A stretch of DNA of 64,000 nucleotides, taken from the NCBI GenBank assembly GCA_949358305.1, contig CASHSZ010000029.1, forward strand, positions 246,001-310,000. Reading direction: 5' to 3'. The DNA is from Strigamia acuminata. Its lineage: Eukaryota; Arthropoda; Chilopoda; Geophilomorpha; Linotaeniidae. Within the stretch, counting starts at the first letter, position 1. Each line of letters starts with the position of its first letter. Below are positions 16,418 through 29,300 of this stretch, in pieces. The notes beneath the pieces were generated by a model that saw nothing but the letters and a program-made list of their open reading frames with translations, was not told the DNA's origin and did not search any database. Both the position numbers and the translations under genes were made by a program.

Positions 16418-17296
16418 CTAAAACAAACGAGCGACCTTGATCACGTATGAAAAACGTGACTCAAAAAGTCCTACACAAGTTTGAAATATTTTCGGCGATT
16501 CGTTTGGAACGAAATTCGCACGAAAATCACTATTAAATTTTAACGTTAATGACTGACAGCCCTTGCAATGAGAGACTGACCAGTAACTAGCTTCAAAAAA
16601 TCTAAATCTCCCCTGGTTATGCCAGTTATATGGAGATGCATGCATAAAATTAAAGAAAACACTAAAACAATTTGCAATAAAATTCACTTTTACTAAATTT
16701 CCCTTAAGATTAGCATATGAAACAGCAATAACACCAAAAAGAATACCCAAAACAATACCCTCATGCAAACAAAACCTCCAAAATAAATGCACTGAATGAT
16801 AAAACACAAGAAAAGCAATAAATCCAGGGGCGAATCGACTTCTCAGCACAGCGCGTTGTGTTATCCAAATCCAAGATGGCGACCGTAGAATCCCGCTGAT
16901 GACACACAAAAGTTCGCACTCGACGCAAGAGCTGTCCCAGTCGTGACGGTTGTCACGTTGAACGGCGACACTCGTAGCAGACGACGAATCACGAACGTAT
17001 TGTTCTCCCGTCGCAACAAACACGCGTAGAAACGTATCCAAAACGAACCGGAAAAACTCACAGATTTCAGACGGAATCCTGGTCACGTGCACCATAAGAA
17101 CGTATTCGATGTTGCGGTCTGTCAACACCAAACAGCTATGAATGGGGTCGGGGCTATTTGAATTTCCCGCTTCTAAAAACTCAAGTGATCGTATTGTTAA
17201 ATTCGTACGAAAACCGCGCTGAGAACACAAATCCGCACTGAAAACTATTGTTGAATGCATGGAACATTGATGGGAACACCGTTGATTAATATCCAA
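16418..17296 (-). CDS. Possible upstream ORF in BEL-B LTR/leader (about 292 codons, no ATG start)
   Basis: This frame is the counterpart of 13328-14335 in BEL-A. It shares LTDRNIEY, YVRDSSSATS, VQRD, RFAPG and HEGIVLGI in the same order, with a hydrophobic middle. It begins at a TTG codon and has no upstream in-frame ATG that I can see nearby. The C-terminal third does not match BEL-A in protein although the DNA does in part. Known family: none recognised. It could be a fast-evolving accessory protein, or non-coding LTR/leader whose frame is open by chance and shared descent. Confidence 0.25.
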   Translation of the reverse strand: MDINQRCSHQCSMHSTIVFSADLCSQRGFRTNLTIRSLEFLEAGNSNSPDPIHSCLVLTDRNIEYVLMVHVTRIPSEICEFFRFVLDTFLRVFVATGEQYVRDSSSATSVAVQRDNRHDWDSSCVECELLCVISGILRSPSWIWITQRAVLRSRFAPGFIAFLVFYHSVHLFWRFCLHEGIVLGILFGVIAVSYANLKGNLVKVNFIANCFSVFFNFMHASPYNWHNQGRFRFFEASYWSVSHCKGCQSLTLKFNSDFRANFVPNESPKIFQTCVGLFESRFSYVIKVARLF

Positions 17297-17533
17297 TGGA
17301 GTGCTGAATCAATGGCTAATCCAGGGAAAGGCTTAACTACTCACAACACATTGAAAACTAAGGTTGAAAATAGAAAACACGGGAGTAAACAAAAAACAAC
17401 TTGTTTATTAAAAAGTTAGTTGAGAACTGAATAAAATACACTGATTACATTGGTTCCTGAGGAACCGCACATGCGCAGTACCCAATACGGCACGCGCCAA
17501 GCCGATAGCGGCGAAATACAGATACAAAAGAAA

Positions 17534-17555
17534 CTCCGTTGTCATAGCAACGGAG
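17534..17555. promoter_or_regulatory. RFX X-box-like palindrome (BEL-B)
   Basis: Same ctccgttg…caacggag dyad as in BEL-A with one changed centre base (coding strand GTTGCTATGACAAC). It lies in a stretch otherwise substituted between the two families. Confidence 0.6.
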
Positions 17556-17910
17556 GAAACGAAATCACAGCAAAGTTGTAGTTACATAAAAACTGCACGA
17601 ATTAAAGATTGTGATACACTAAAATGATCACAAGAATACCAGGAATATTTAATCTAATCACAACAATAAGATCAGAAAAGTAAAACAGTGCAAACGGAGC
17701 GAAAACAATGATCGTCAAGCAGACGATCGAGACAGCCAATCAGCGTCAAGCAAAATGATGCAATCAAAACATTTGAATTCCGAACGGAATAAAAATGCAA
17801 AAATAGCAAAGAATACAGGTGAAAACACTTCGAAATGAAATAGTAAATGCAGATTATAAGAATATAAAATACAAAAATAACGGTTACATTGTGTAATCGT
17901 CGCTTGGGAC

Positions 17911-17972
17911 AAACATGGCGACCGGCGAACATAACAAAGATATTGGATCAAACATGGCGTCCGGCGAACATT
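17911..17972. repeat. Two direct copies of an ATGGCG(A/T)CCGGCGAACAT unit (BEL-B)
   Basis: The units start at 17911 and 17950 (39-bp spacing) and share about 22 bases, with an A/T change after ATGGCG. Each carries a YY1/Pho-like ATGGC core. This is a candidate duplicated regulatory site in the LTR. Confidence 0.5.
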
Positions 17973-18129
17973 GCAAAAGCGTCAAAACAATTCGGAATTG
18001 GAATATAAAGCATTTAATGTAAATAACAAATAAAGTATCGAATAAAATACAAGAATAATTATTAATTCTTATCACAAAATACTGAAAGAATACACACAAG
18101 TTTAATAAATACGAAAATGTTGAACGAAC

Positions 18130-18172
18130 CGAACATTCTCGGCTACGCTTTTACGGCAGCCGACAACGAACG
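18130..18172. other. Imperfect LTR hairpin (BEL-B)
   Basis: Arms 18130-18144 and 18158-18172 match the BEL-A hairpin at 7286-7328 almost base for base, while the loop (tacgcttttacgg) differs. Confidence 0.5.
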
Positions 18173-19538
18173 TTAGAAACAACCGATCGAAGCATTTTGG
18201 GCAGTTCTAATGCATCCAGAAAGAAAGAACAGACTTGAATTAGTCAGAAACAAATGTAAAAAGAAATCCAAATGAATTCTAAAGCACAAAACGAAAGGTT
18301 AGAAGACGGAAGCAAAAGTCCGCTAGGAACCGAAAAATGACGTATCGAGCATCGCAAATGTATGCCAGAAAACGAAGAAAACATTAGAACTGCACGCAAT
18401 AAACACAAAATCAGGGAAAATTAATAGAAAGGTTCATAAATGCACTCAAAAAGACACGAATAAAATAATAGCAAGGTATTAACAGTACATTAAATCGAAA
18501 AGTGACAATAAAAATCAGTGAAAAACATTTTAATAAGTCAAAATTCCTGTAAAGTGAAAAATATCAATTAATTATGAAAAATAAAACACTAAAGGAAAAT
18601 TAAACAAATAAAAGCAATTAGTAATATTTATTGAAACAATCTCAGCACAACAATTCTTCCACGCTGTCTTGCAACAGAGCCTTCTACTAAGGTTTAAACA
18701 CTATTTCTGAACATTCAGAGACATTGGTCTTATGGTGTTTGTGCTAAGTCAACTGTGATGAGATCAAAAGTCTATTCTCCCAAATCATCGGTTGGATGTT
18801 TCTAAAACTTACATTGGAGCCTTCTACTAAGGTTTAAACACTATTTCTGAACATTCAGAGACATTGGTCTTGTGGTGTTTGTGCTAAGTCAACTGTGATG
18901 AGATCAAAAGTCTATTCTCCCAAATCATTGGTTGGATGTTTCTAAAACTTACATTGGAGCCTTCTACTAAGGTTTAAACACTATTTCTGAACATTCAGAG
19001 ACATTGGTCTTGTGGTGTTTGTGCTAAGTCAACTGTGATGAGATCAAAAGTCTATTCTCCCAAATCATCGGTTGGATGTTTCTAAAACTTACATTGGAGC
19101 CTTCTACTAAGGTTTAAACACTATTTCTGAACATTTAGAGACATTGGTCTTGTGGTGTTTGTGCTAAGTCAACTGCGATGTGAAATAAGCTCAAAATTTT
19201 TTTTTCAAAATTTATTGCTTGGGTGTTGCTAAAACTTACATTGAAGGCTTCTACTAAGGTTTAAACACTATTTCTAAACATTCAGAGACATTGGTCTTGT
19301 GGTGTTTGTGCTAAGTCAACTGTGATGAGATCAAAAGTCTATTCTCCCAAATCATCGGTTGGATGTTTCTAAAACTTACATTGGAGCCTTCTACTAAGGT
19401 TTAAACACTATTTCTGAACATTTAGAGACATTGGTCTTGTGGTGTTTGTGCTAAGTCAACTGCGATGTGAAATGAGCTCAAAATTTTTTTTTCAAAATTT
19501 AATGCTTGGGTGTTGCTAAAACTTATATTGAAGGCTTC

Positions 19539-22500
19539 TACTAAGGTTTAAACACTATTTCTGAACATACAGAGACATTGGACTTGTGGTGTTTGTGCTA
19601 AGTAACTGTGATGAGATCAAAAGTCTATTCTCCCAAATCATTGCTTGGATGTTGCTAAAACTTACATTGAAGGCTTCTACTAAGGTTTAAACACTATTTC
19701 TGAACATTCAGAGACATTGGTCTTGTGGTGTTTGTGCTAAGTCAACTGTCATGAGATCAAAAGTCTATTCTCCCAAATCATCAGTTGGATGTTTCTAAAA
19801 CTTACATTGGAGCCTTCTACTAAGGTTTAAACACTATTTCTGAACATTCAGAGACATTGGTCTTGTGGTGTTTGTGCTAAGTCAACTGTGATGAGATCAA
19901 AAGTCTATTCTCCCAAATCATTGGTTGGATGTTTCTAAAACTTACATTGGAGCCTTCTACTAAGGTTTAAACACTATTTCTGAACATTCAGAGACATTGG
20001 TCTTGTGGTGTTTGTGCTAAGTCAACTGTGATGAGATCAAAAGTCTATTCTCCCAAATCATCGGTTGGATGTTTCTAAAACTTACATTGGAGCCTTCTAC
20101 TAAGGTTTAAACACTATTTCTGAACATTCAGAGACATTGGTCTTGTGGTGTTTGTGCTAAGTCAACTGTGATGAGATCAAAAGTCTATTCTCCCAAATCA
20201 TTGGTTGGATGTTTCTAAAACTTACATTGGAGCCTTCTACTAAGGTTTAAACACTATTTCTGAACATTCAGAGACATTGGTCTTGTGGTGTTTGTGCTAA
20301 GTCAACTGTGATGAGATCAAAAGTCTATTCTCCCAAATCATCGGTTGGATGTTTCTAAAACTTACATTGGAGCCTTCTACTAAGGTTTAAACACTATTTC
20401 TGAACATTTAGAGACATTGGTCTTGTGGTGTTTGTGCTAAGTCAACTGCGATGTGAAATAAGCTCAAAATTTTTTTTTCAAAATTTATTGCTTGGGTGTT
20501 GCTAAAACTTACATTGAAGGCTTCTACTAAGGTTTAAACACTATTTCTGAACATTCAGAGACATTGGTCTTGTGGTGTTTGTGCTAAGTCAACTGTGATG
20601 AGATCAAAAGTCTATTCTCCCAAATCATCGGTTGGATGTTTCTAAAACTTACATTGGAGCCTTCTACTAAGGTTTAAACACTATTTCTGAACATTCAGAG
20701 ACATTGGACTTGTGGTGTTTGTGCTAAGTCAACTGCGATGTGAAATGAGCTCAAAATTTTTTTTTCAAAATTTATTGCTTGGGTGTTGCTAAAACTTATA
20801 TTGAAGGCTTCTACTAAGGTTTAAACACTATTTCTGAACATTCAGAGACATTGGTCTTGTGGTGTTTGTGCTAAGTCAACTGTGATGAGATCAAAAGTCT
20901 ATTCTCCCAAATCATCGGTTGGATGTTTCTAAAACTTACATTGGAGCCTTCTACTAAGGTTTAAACACTATTTCTGAACATTCAGAGACATTGGTCTCAT
21001 GGTGTTTGTGCTAAGTCAACTGTGATGAGATCAAAAGTCTATTCTCCCAAATCATCGGTTGGATGTTTCTAAAACTTACATTGGAGCCTTCTACTAAGGT
21101 TTAAACACTATTTCTGAACATTCAGAGACATTGGTCTTGTGGTGTTTGTGCTAAGTCAACTGTGATGAGATCAAAAGTCTATTCTCCCAAATCATTGGTT
21201 GGATGTTTCTAAAACTTACATTGGAGCCTTCTACTAAGGTTTAAACACTATTTCTGAACATTCAGAGACATTGGTCTTGTGGTGTTTGTGCTAAGTCAAC
21301 TGTGATGAGATCAAAAGTCTATTCTCCCAAATCATCGGTTGGATGTTTCTAAAACTTACATTGGAGCCTTCTACTAAGGTTTAAACACTATTTCTGAACA
21401 TTTAGAGACATTGGTCTTGTGGTGTTTGTGCTAAGTCAACTGCGATGTGAAATAAGCTCAAAATTTTTTTTTCAAAATTTATTGCTTGGGTGTTGCTAAA
21501 ACTTACATTGAAGGCTTCTACTAAGGTTTAAACACTATTTCTGAACATTCAGAGACATTGGTCTTGTGGTGTTTGTGCTAAGTCAACTGTGATGAGATCA
21601 AAAGTCTATTCTCCCAAATCATCGGTTGGATGTTTCTAAAACTTACATTGGAGCCTTCTACTAAGGTTTAAACACTATTTCTGAACATTCAGAGACATTG
21701 GACTTGTGGTGTTTGTGCTAAGTCAACTGCGATGTGAAATGAGCTCAAAATTTTTTTTTCAAAATTTAATGCTTGGGTGTTGCTAAAACTTATATTGAAG
21801 GCTTCTACTAAGGTTTAAACACTATTTCTGAACATACAGAGACATTGGTCTTGTGGTGTTTGTGCTAAGTCAACTGTGATGAGATCAAAAGTCTATTCTC
21901 CCAAATCATTGCTTGGATGTTGCTAAAACTTACATTGAAGGCTTCTACTAAGGTTTAAACACTATTTCTGAACATTCAGAGACATTGGTCTTGTGGTGTT
22001 TGTGCTAAGTCAACTGTGATGAGATCAAAAGTCTATTCTCCCAAATCATCGGTTGGATGTTTCTAAAACTTACATTGGAGCCTTCTACTAAGGTTTAAAC
22101 ACTATTTCTGAACATTCAGAGACATTGGACTTGTGGTGTTTGTGCTAAGTCAACTGCGATGTGAAATGAGCTCAAAATTTTTTTTTCAAAATTTATTGCT
22201 TGGGTGTTGCTAAAACTTATATTGAAGGCTTCTACTAAGGTTTAAACACTATTTCTGAACATTCAGAGACATTGGTCTTGTGGTGTTTGTGCTAAGTCAA
22301 CTGTGATGAGATCAAAAGTCTATTCTCCCAAATCATCGGTTGGATGTTTCTAAAACTTACATTGGAGCCTTCTACTAAGGTTTAAACACTATTTCTGAAC
22401 ATTCAGAGACATTGGTCTCATGGTGTTTGTGCTAAGTCAACTGTGATGAGATCAAAAGTCTATTCTCCCAAATCATCGGTTGGATGTTTCTAAAACTTAC

Positions 22501-23350
22501 ATTGGAGCCTTCTACTAAGGTTTAAACACTATTTCTGAACATTCAGAGACATTGGTCTTGTGGTGTTTGTGCTAAGTCAACTGTGATGAGATCAAAAGTC
22601 TATTCTCCCAAATCATTGGTTGGATGTTTCTAAAACTTACATTGGAGCCTTCTACTAAGGTTTAAACACTATTTCTGAACATTCAGAGACATTGGTCTTG
22701 TGGTGTTTGTGCTAAGTCAACTGTGATGAGATCAAAAGTCTATTCTCCCAAATCATCGGTTGGATGTTTCTAAAACTTACATTGGAGCCTTCTACTAAGG
22801 TTTAAACACTATTTCTGAACATTTAGAGACATTGGTCTTGTGGTGTTTGTGCTAAGTCAACTGCGATGTGAAATAAGCTCAAAATTTTTTTTTCAAAATT
22901 TATTGCTTGGGTGTTGCTAAAACTTACATTGAAGGCTTCTACTAAGGTTTAAACACTATTTCTGAACATTCAGAGACATTGGTCTTGTGGTGTTTGTGCT
23001 AAGTCAACTGTGATGAGATCAAAAGTCTATTCTCCCAAATCATCGGTTGGATGTTTCTAAAACTTACATTGGAGCCTTCTACTAAGGTTTAAACACTATT
23101 TCTGAACATTCAGAGACATTGGACTTGTGGTGTTTGTGCTAAGTCAACTGCGATGTGAAATGAGCTCAAAATTTTTTTTTCAAAATTTAATGCTTGGGTG
23201 TTGCTAAAACTTATATTGAAGGCTTCTACTAAGGTTTAAACACTATTTCTGAACATACAGAGACATTGGACTTGTGGTGTTTGTGCTAAGTAACTGTGAT
23301 GAGATCAAAAGTCTATTCTCCCAAATCATTGCTTGGATGTTGCTAAAACT
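19539..23350. repeat. Satellite subregion with 1421-bp (10-mer) higher-order period
   Basis: The rare variant ttggtctcat occurs at 20991 and 22412, 1421 bp apart (7 x 140 + 3 x 147), and neighbouring variant monomers recur in the same order. Region limits are approximate. Confidence 0.6.
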
Positions 23351-23399
23351 TACATTGAAGGCTTCTACTAAGGTTTAAACACTATTTCTGAACATTCAG

Positions 23400-26300
23400 A
23401 GACATTGGTCTTGTGGTGTTTGTGCTAAGTCAACTGTGATGAGATCAAAAGTCTATTCTCCCAAATCATCGGTTGGATGTTTCTAAAACTTACATTGGAG
23501 CCTTCTACTAAGGTTTAAACACTATTTCTGAACATTCAGAGACATTGGTCTTATGGTGTTTGTGCTAAGTCAACTGTGATGAGATCAAAAGTCTATTCTC
23601 CCAAATCATCGGTTGGATGTTTCTAAAACTTACATTGGAGCCTTCTACTAAGGTTTAAACACTATTTCTGAACATTCAGAGACATTGGTCTTGTGGTGTT
23701 TGTGCTAAGTCAACTGTGATGAGATCAAAAGTCTATTCTTCCAAATCATTGGTTGGATGTTTCTAAAACTTACATTGGAGCCTTCTACTAAGGTTTAAAC
23801 ACTATTTCTGAACATTCAGAGACATTGGTCTTGTGGTGTTTGTGCTAAGTCAACTGTGATGAGATCAAAAGTCTATTCTCCCAAATCATCGGTTGAATGT
23901 TTCTAAAACTTACATTGGAGCCTTCTACTAAGGTTTAAACACTATTTCTGAACATTCAGAGACATTGGTCTTGTGGTGTTTGTGCTAAGTCAACTGCGAT
24001 GTGAAATAAGCTCAAAATTTTTTTTTCAAAATTTATTGCTTGGGTGTTGCTAAAATTTACATTGAAGGCTTCTACTAAGGTTTAAACACTATTTCTAAAC
24101 ATTCAGAGACATTGGTCTTGTGGTGTTTGTGCTAAGTCAACTGTGATGAGATCAAAAGTCTATTCTCCCAAATCATCGGTTGGATGTTTCTAAAACTTAC
24201 ATTGGAGCCTTCTACTAAGGTTTAAACACTATTTCTGAACATTCAGAGACATTGGACTTGTGGTGTTTGTGCTAAGTCAACTGCGATGTGAAATGAGCTC
24301 AAAATTTTTTTTTCAAAATTTATTGCTTGGGTGTTGCTAAAACTTATATTGAAGGCTTCTACTAAGGTTTAAACACTATTTCTGAACATTCAGAGACATT
24401 GGTCTTGTGGTGTTTGTGCTAAGTCAACTGCGATGTGAAATGAGCTCAAAATTTTTTTTTCAAAATTTAATGCTTGGGTGTTGCTAAAACTTACATTGAA
24501 GGCTTCTACTAAGGTTTAAACACTATTTCTGAACATTCAGAGACATTGGTCTTGTGGTGTTTGTGCTAAGTCAACTGTGATGAGATCAAAAGTCTATTCT
24601 CCCAAATCATCGGTTGGATGTTTCTAAAACTTACATTGGAGCCTTCTACTAAGGTTTAAACACTATTTCTGAACATTCAGAGACATTGGTCTTATGGTGT
24701 TTGTGCTAAGTCAACTGTGATGAGATCAAAAGTCTATTCTCCCAAATCATCGGTTGGATGTTTCTAAAACTTACATTGGAGCCTTCTACTAAGGTTTAAA
24801 CACTATTTCTGAACATTCAGAGACATTGGTCTTGTGGTGTTTGTGCTAAGTCAACTGTGATGAGATCAAAAGTCTATTCTCCCAAATCATTGGTTGGATG
24901 TTTCTAAAACTTACATTGGAGCCTTCTACTAAGGTTTAAACACTATTTCTGAACATTCAGAGACATTGGTCTTGTGGTGTTTGTGCTAAGTCAACTGTGA
25001 TGAGATCAAAAGTCTATTCTCCCAAATCATCAGTTGAATGTTTCTAAAACTTACATTGGAGCCTTCTACTAAGGTTTAAACACTATTTCTGAACATTCAG
25101 AGACATTGGTCTTGTGGTGTTTGTGCTAAGTCAACTGCGATGTGAAATAAGCTCAAAATTTTTTTTTCAAAATTTATTGCTTGGGTGTTGCTAAAACTTA
25201 CATTGAAGGCTTCTACTAAGGTTTAAACACTATTTCTAAACATTCAGAGACATTGGTCTTGTGGTGTTTGTGCTAAGTCAACTGTGATGAGATCAAAAGT
25301 CTATTCTCCCAAATCATCAGTTGGATGTTTCTAAAACTTACATTGGAGCCTTCTACTAAGGTTTAAACACTATTTCTGAACATTCAGAGACATTGGACTT
25401 GTGGTGTTTGTGCTAAGTCAACTGCGATGTGAAATGAGCTCAAAATTTTTTTTTCAAAATTTATTGCTTGGGTGTTGCTAAAACTTATATTGAAGGCTTC
25501 TACTAAGGTTTAAACACTATTTCTGAACATTCAGAGACATTGGTCTTGTGGTGTTTGTGCTAAGTCAACTGCGATGTGAAATGAGCTCAAAATTTTTTTT
25601 TCAAAATTTAATGCTTGGGTGTTGCTAAAACTTACATTGAAGGCTTCTACTAAGGTTTAAACACTATTTCTGAACATTCAGAGACATTGGTCTTGTGGTG
25701 TTTGTGCTAAGTCAACTGTGATGAGATCAAAAGTCTATTCTCCCAAATCATCGGTTGGATGTTTCTAAAACTTACATTGGAGCTTTCTACTAAGGTTTAA
25801 ACACTATTTCTGAACATTCAGAGACATTGGTCTTATGGTGTTTGTGCTAAGTCAACTGTGATGAGATCAAAAGTCTATTCTCCCAAATCATCGGTTGGAT
25901 GTTTCTAAAACTTACATTGGAGCCTTCTACTAAGGTTTAAACACTATTTCTGAACATTCAGAGACATTGGTCTTGTGGTGTTTGTGCTAAGTCAACTGTG
26001 ATGAGATCAAAAGTCTATTCTCCCAAATCATTAGTTGGATGTTTCTAAAACTTACATTGGAGCCTTCTACTAAGGTTTAAACACTATTTCTGAACATTCA
26101 GAGACATTGGTCTTGTGGTGTTTGTGCTAAGTCAACTGTGATGAGATCAAAAGTCTATTCTCCCAAATCATCGGTTGAATGTTTCTAAAACTTACATTGG
26201 AGCCTTCTACTAAGGTTTAAACACTATTTCTGAACATTCAGAGACATTGGTCTTGTGGTGTTTGTGCTAAGTCAACTGTGATGAGATCAAAAGTCTATTC

Positions 26301-29300
26301 TCCCAAATCATCGGTTGGATGTTTCTAAAACTTACATTGGAGCCTTCTACTAAGGTTTAAACACTATTTCTGAACATTCAGAGACATTGGTCTTGTGGTG
26401 TTTGTGCTAAGTCAACTGTGATGAGATCAAAAGTCTATTCTCCCAAATCATTGGTTGGATGTTTCTAAAACTTACATTGGAGCCTTCTACTAAGGTTTAA
26501 ACACTATTTCTGAACATTCAGAGACATTGGTCTTGTGGTGTTTGTGCTAAGTCAACTGTGATGAGATCAAAAGTCTATTCTCCCAAATCATCGGTTGAAT
26601 GTTTCTAAAACTTACATTGGAGCCTTCTACTAAGGTTTAAACACTATTTCTGAACATTCAGAGACATTGGTCTTGTGGTGTTTGTGCTAAGTCAACTGTG
26701 ATGAGATCAAAAGTCTATTCTCCCAAATCATCGGTTGGATGTTTCTAAAACTTACATTGGAGCCTTCTACTAAGGTTTAAACACTATTTCTGAACATTCA
26801 GAGACATTGGTCTTGTGGTGTTTGTGCTAAGTCAACTGTGATGAGATCAAAAGTCTATTCTCCCAAATCATTGGTTGGATGTTTCTAAAACTTACATTGG
26901 AGCCTTCTACTAAGGTTTAAACACTATTTCTGAACATTCAGAGACATTGGTCTTGTGGTGTTTGTGCTAAGTCAACTGTGATGAGATCAAAAGTCTATTC
27001 TCCCAAATCATCGGTTGAATGTTTCTAAAACTTACATTGGAGCCTTCTACTAAGGTTTAAACACTATTTCTGAACATTCAGAGACATTGGTCTTGTGGTG
27101 TTTGTGCTAAGTCAACTGCGATGTGAAATAAGCTCAAAATTTTTTTTTCAAAATTTATTGCTTGGGTGTTGCTAAAACTTACATTGAAGGCTTCTACTAA
27201 GGTTTAAACACTATTTCTAAACATTCAGAGACATTGGTCTTGTGGTGTTTGTGCTAAGTCAACTGTGATGAGATCAAAAGTCTATTCTCCCAAATCATCG
27301 GTTGGATGTTTCTAAAACTTACATTGGAGCCTTCTACTAAGGTTTAAACACTATTTCTGAACATTCAGAGACATTGGACTTGTGGTGTTTGTGCTAAGTC
27401 AACTGCGATGTGAAATAAGCTCAAAATTTTTTTTTCAAAATTTATTGCTTGGGTGTTGCTAAAACTTATATTGAAGGCTTCTACTAAGGTTTAAACACTA
27501 TTTCTGAACATTCAGAGACATTGGTCTTGTGGTGTTTGTGCTAAGTCAACTGCGATGTGAAATGAGCTCAAAATTTTTTTTTCAAAATTTAATGCTTGGG
27601 TGTTGCTAAAACTTACATTGAAGGCTTCTACTAAGGTTTAAACACTATTTCTGAACATTCAGAGACATTGGTCTTGTGGTGTTTGTGCTAAGTCAACTGT
27701 GATGAGATCAAAAGTCTATTCTCCCAAATCATCGGTTGGATGTTTCTAAAACTTACATTGGAGCTTTCTACTAAGGTTTAAACACTATTTCTGAACATTC
27801 AGAGACATTGGTCTTATGGTGTTTGTGCTAAGTCAACTGTGATGAGATCAAAAGTCTATTCTCCCAAATCATCGGTTGGATGTTTCTAAAACTTACATTG
27901 GAGCCTTCTACTAAGGTTTAAACACTATTTCTGAACATTCAGAGACATTGGTCTTGTGGTGTTTGTGCTAAGTCAACTGTGATGAGATCAAAAGTCTATT
28001 CTCCCAAATCATTGGTTGGATGTTTCTAAAACTTACATTGGAGCCTTCTACTAAGGTTTAAACACTATTTCTGAACATTCAGAGACATTGGTCTTGTGGT
28101 GTTTGTGCTAAGTCAACTGTGATGAGATCAAAAGTCTATTCTCCCAAATCATCGGTTGAATGTTTCTAAAACTTACATTGGAGCCTTCTACTAAGGTTTA
28201 AACACTATTTCTGAACATTCAGAGACATTGGTCTTGTGGTGTTTGTGCTAAGTCAACTGCGATGTGAAATAAGCTCAAAATTTTTTTTTCAAAATTTATT
28301 GCTTGGGTGTTGCTAAAACTTACATTGAAGGCTTCTACTAAGGTTTAAACACTATTTCTGAACATTCAGAGACATTGGTCTTGTGGTGTTTGTGCTAAGT
28401 CAACTGCGATGTGAAATGAGCTCAAAATTTTTTTTTCAAAATTTATTGCTTGGGTGTTGCTAAAACTTACATTGAAGGCTTCTACTAAGGTTTAAACACT
28501 ATTTCTAAACATTCAGAGACATTGGTCTTGTGGTGTTTGTGCTAAGTCAACTGTGATGAGATCAAAAGTCTATTCTCCCAAATCATCGGTTGGATGTTTC
28601 TAAAACTTACATTGGAGCCTTCTACTAAGGTTTAAACACTATTTCTGAACATTCAGAGACATTGGACTTGTGGTGTTTGTGCTAAGTCAACTGCGATGTG
28701 AAATAAGCTCAAAATTTTTTTTTCAAAATTTATTGCTTGGGTGTTGCTAAAACTTATATTGAAGGCTTCTACTAAGGTTTAAACACTATTTCTGAACATT
28801 CAGAGACATTGGTCTTGTGGTGTTTGTGCTAAGTCAACTGCGATGTGAAATGAGCTCAAAATTTTTTTTTCAAAATTTAATGCTTGGGTGTTGCTAAAAC
28901 TTACATTGAAGGCTTCTACTAAGGTTTAAACACTATTTCTGAACATTCAGAGACATTGGTCTTGTGGTGTTTGTGCTAAGTCAACTGTGATGAGATCAAA
29001 AGTCTATTCTCCCAAATCATCGGTTGGATGTTTCTAAAACTTACATTGGAGCTTTCTACTAAGGTTTAAACACTATTTCTGAACATTCAGAGACATTGGT
29101 CTTATGGTGTTTGTGCTAAGTCAACTGTGATGAGATCAAAAGTCTATTCTCCCAAATCATCGGTTGGATGTTTCTAAAACTTACATTGGAGCCTTCTACT
29201 AAGGTTTAAACACTATTTCTGAACATTCAGAGACATTGGTCTTGTGGTGTTTGTGCTAAGTCAACTGTGATGAGATCAAAAGTCTATTCTCCCAAATCAT
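23400..29300. repeat. Satellite subregion with 1141-bp (8-mer) higher-order period
   Basis: The ttggtcttat variant lies at 23545, 24686 and 25827, exactly 1141 bp apart (5 x 140 + 3 x 147). It recurs at 27808 (1981 = 1141 + 6 x 140) and 29096 (1288 = 1141 + 147), showing that whole monomers were added within later copies of the unit. The agctttctac variant tracks the same copies at 25781, 27762 and 29050. Confidence 0.7.

Larger units (their letters stand above)
15646..18676 (-). mobile_element. BEL-B: second BEL/Pao family, 5' part, inserted in the satellite
   Basis: This is a minus-strand BEL/Pao element related to BEL-A but clearly diverged in both protein and LTR. Its LTR begins TGTTGCAAGA at 18676, directly abutting satellite at 18677 without intervening sequence, so it inserted into the array; the predicted 5-bp target duplication is 18677-18681 (gagcc). 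It runs leftwards through LTR and leader to gag, which is cut at 15646 by the BEL-A insertion. The remaining gag, pol and 3' LTR should lie beyond BEL-A, left of the window. BEL-B is therefore older in this stack than BEL-A. Confidence 0.85.
16199..18676 (-). repeat. BEL-B 5' LTR plus leader
   Basis: About 2.5 kb lies between the gag ATG and the LTR start, alignable by eye with the BEL-A block along much of its length. It has the GGGGGATAAAAT core (single unit, about 16302-16316), the ORF-like region 16418-17296, the GGCTTGGCGCGTGCC block (near 17500), the X-box (17534-17555), ATGGCG-type sites (about 16872, 17914, 17953) and the hairpin 18130-18172. The internal LTR/leader border and primer site are not resolved. 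Short frames at 17672-18099 show no protein signature. Confidence 0.72.

Noticed and set aside
17672-18099. Three overlapping short minus-strand frames in the BEL-B LTR
   Set aside because: Mutually overlapping, AT-rich, no family signature and no counterpart in BEL-A.
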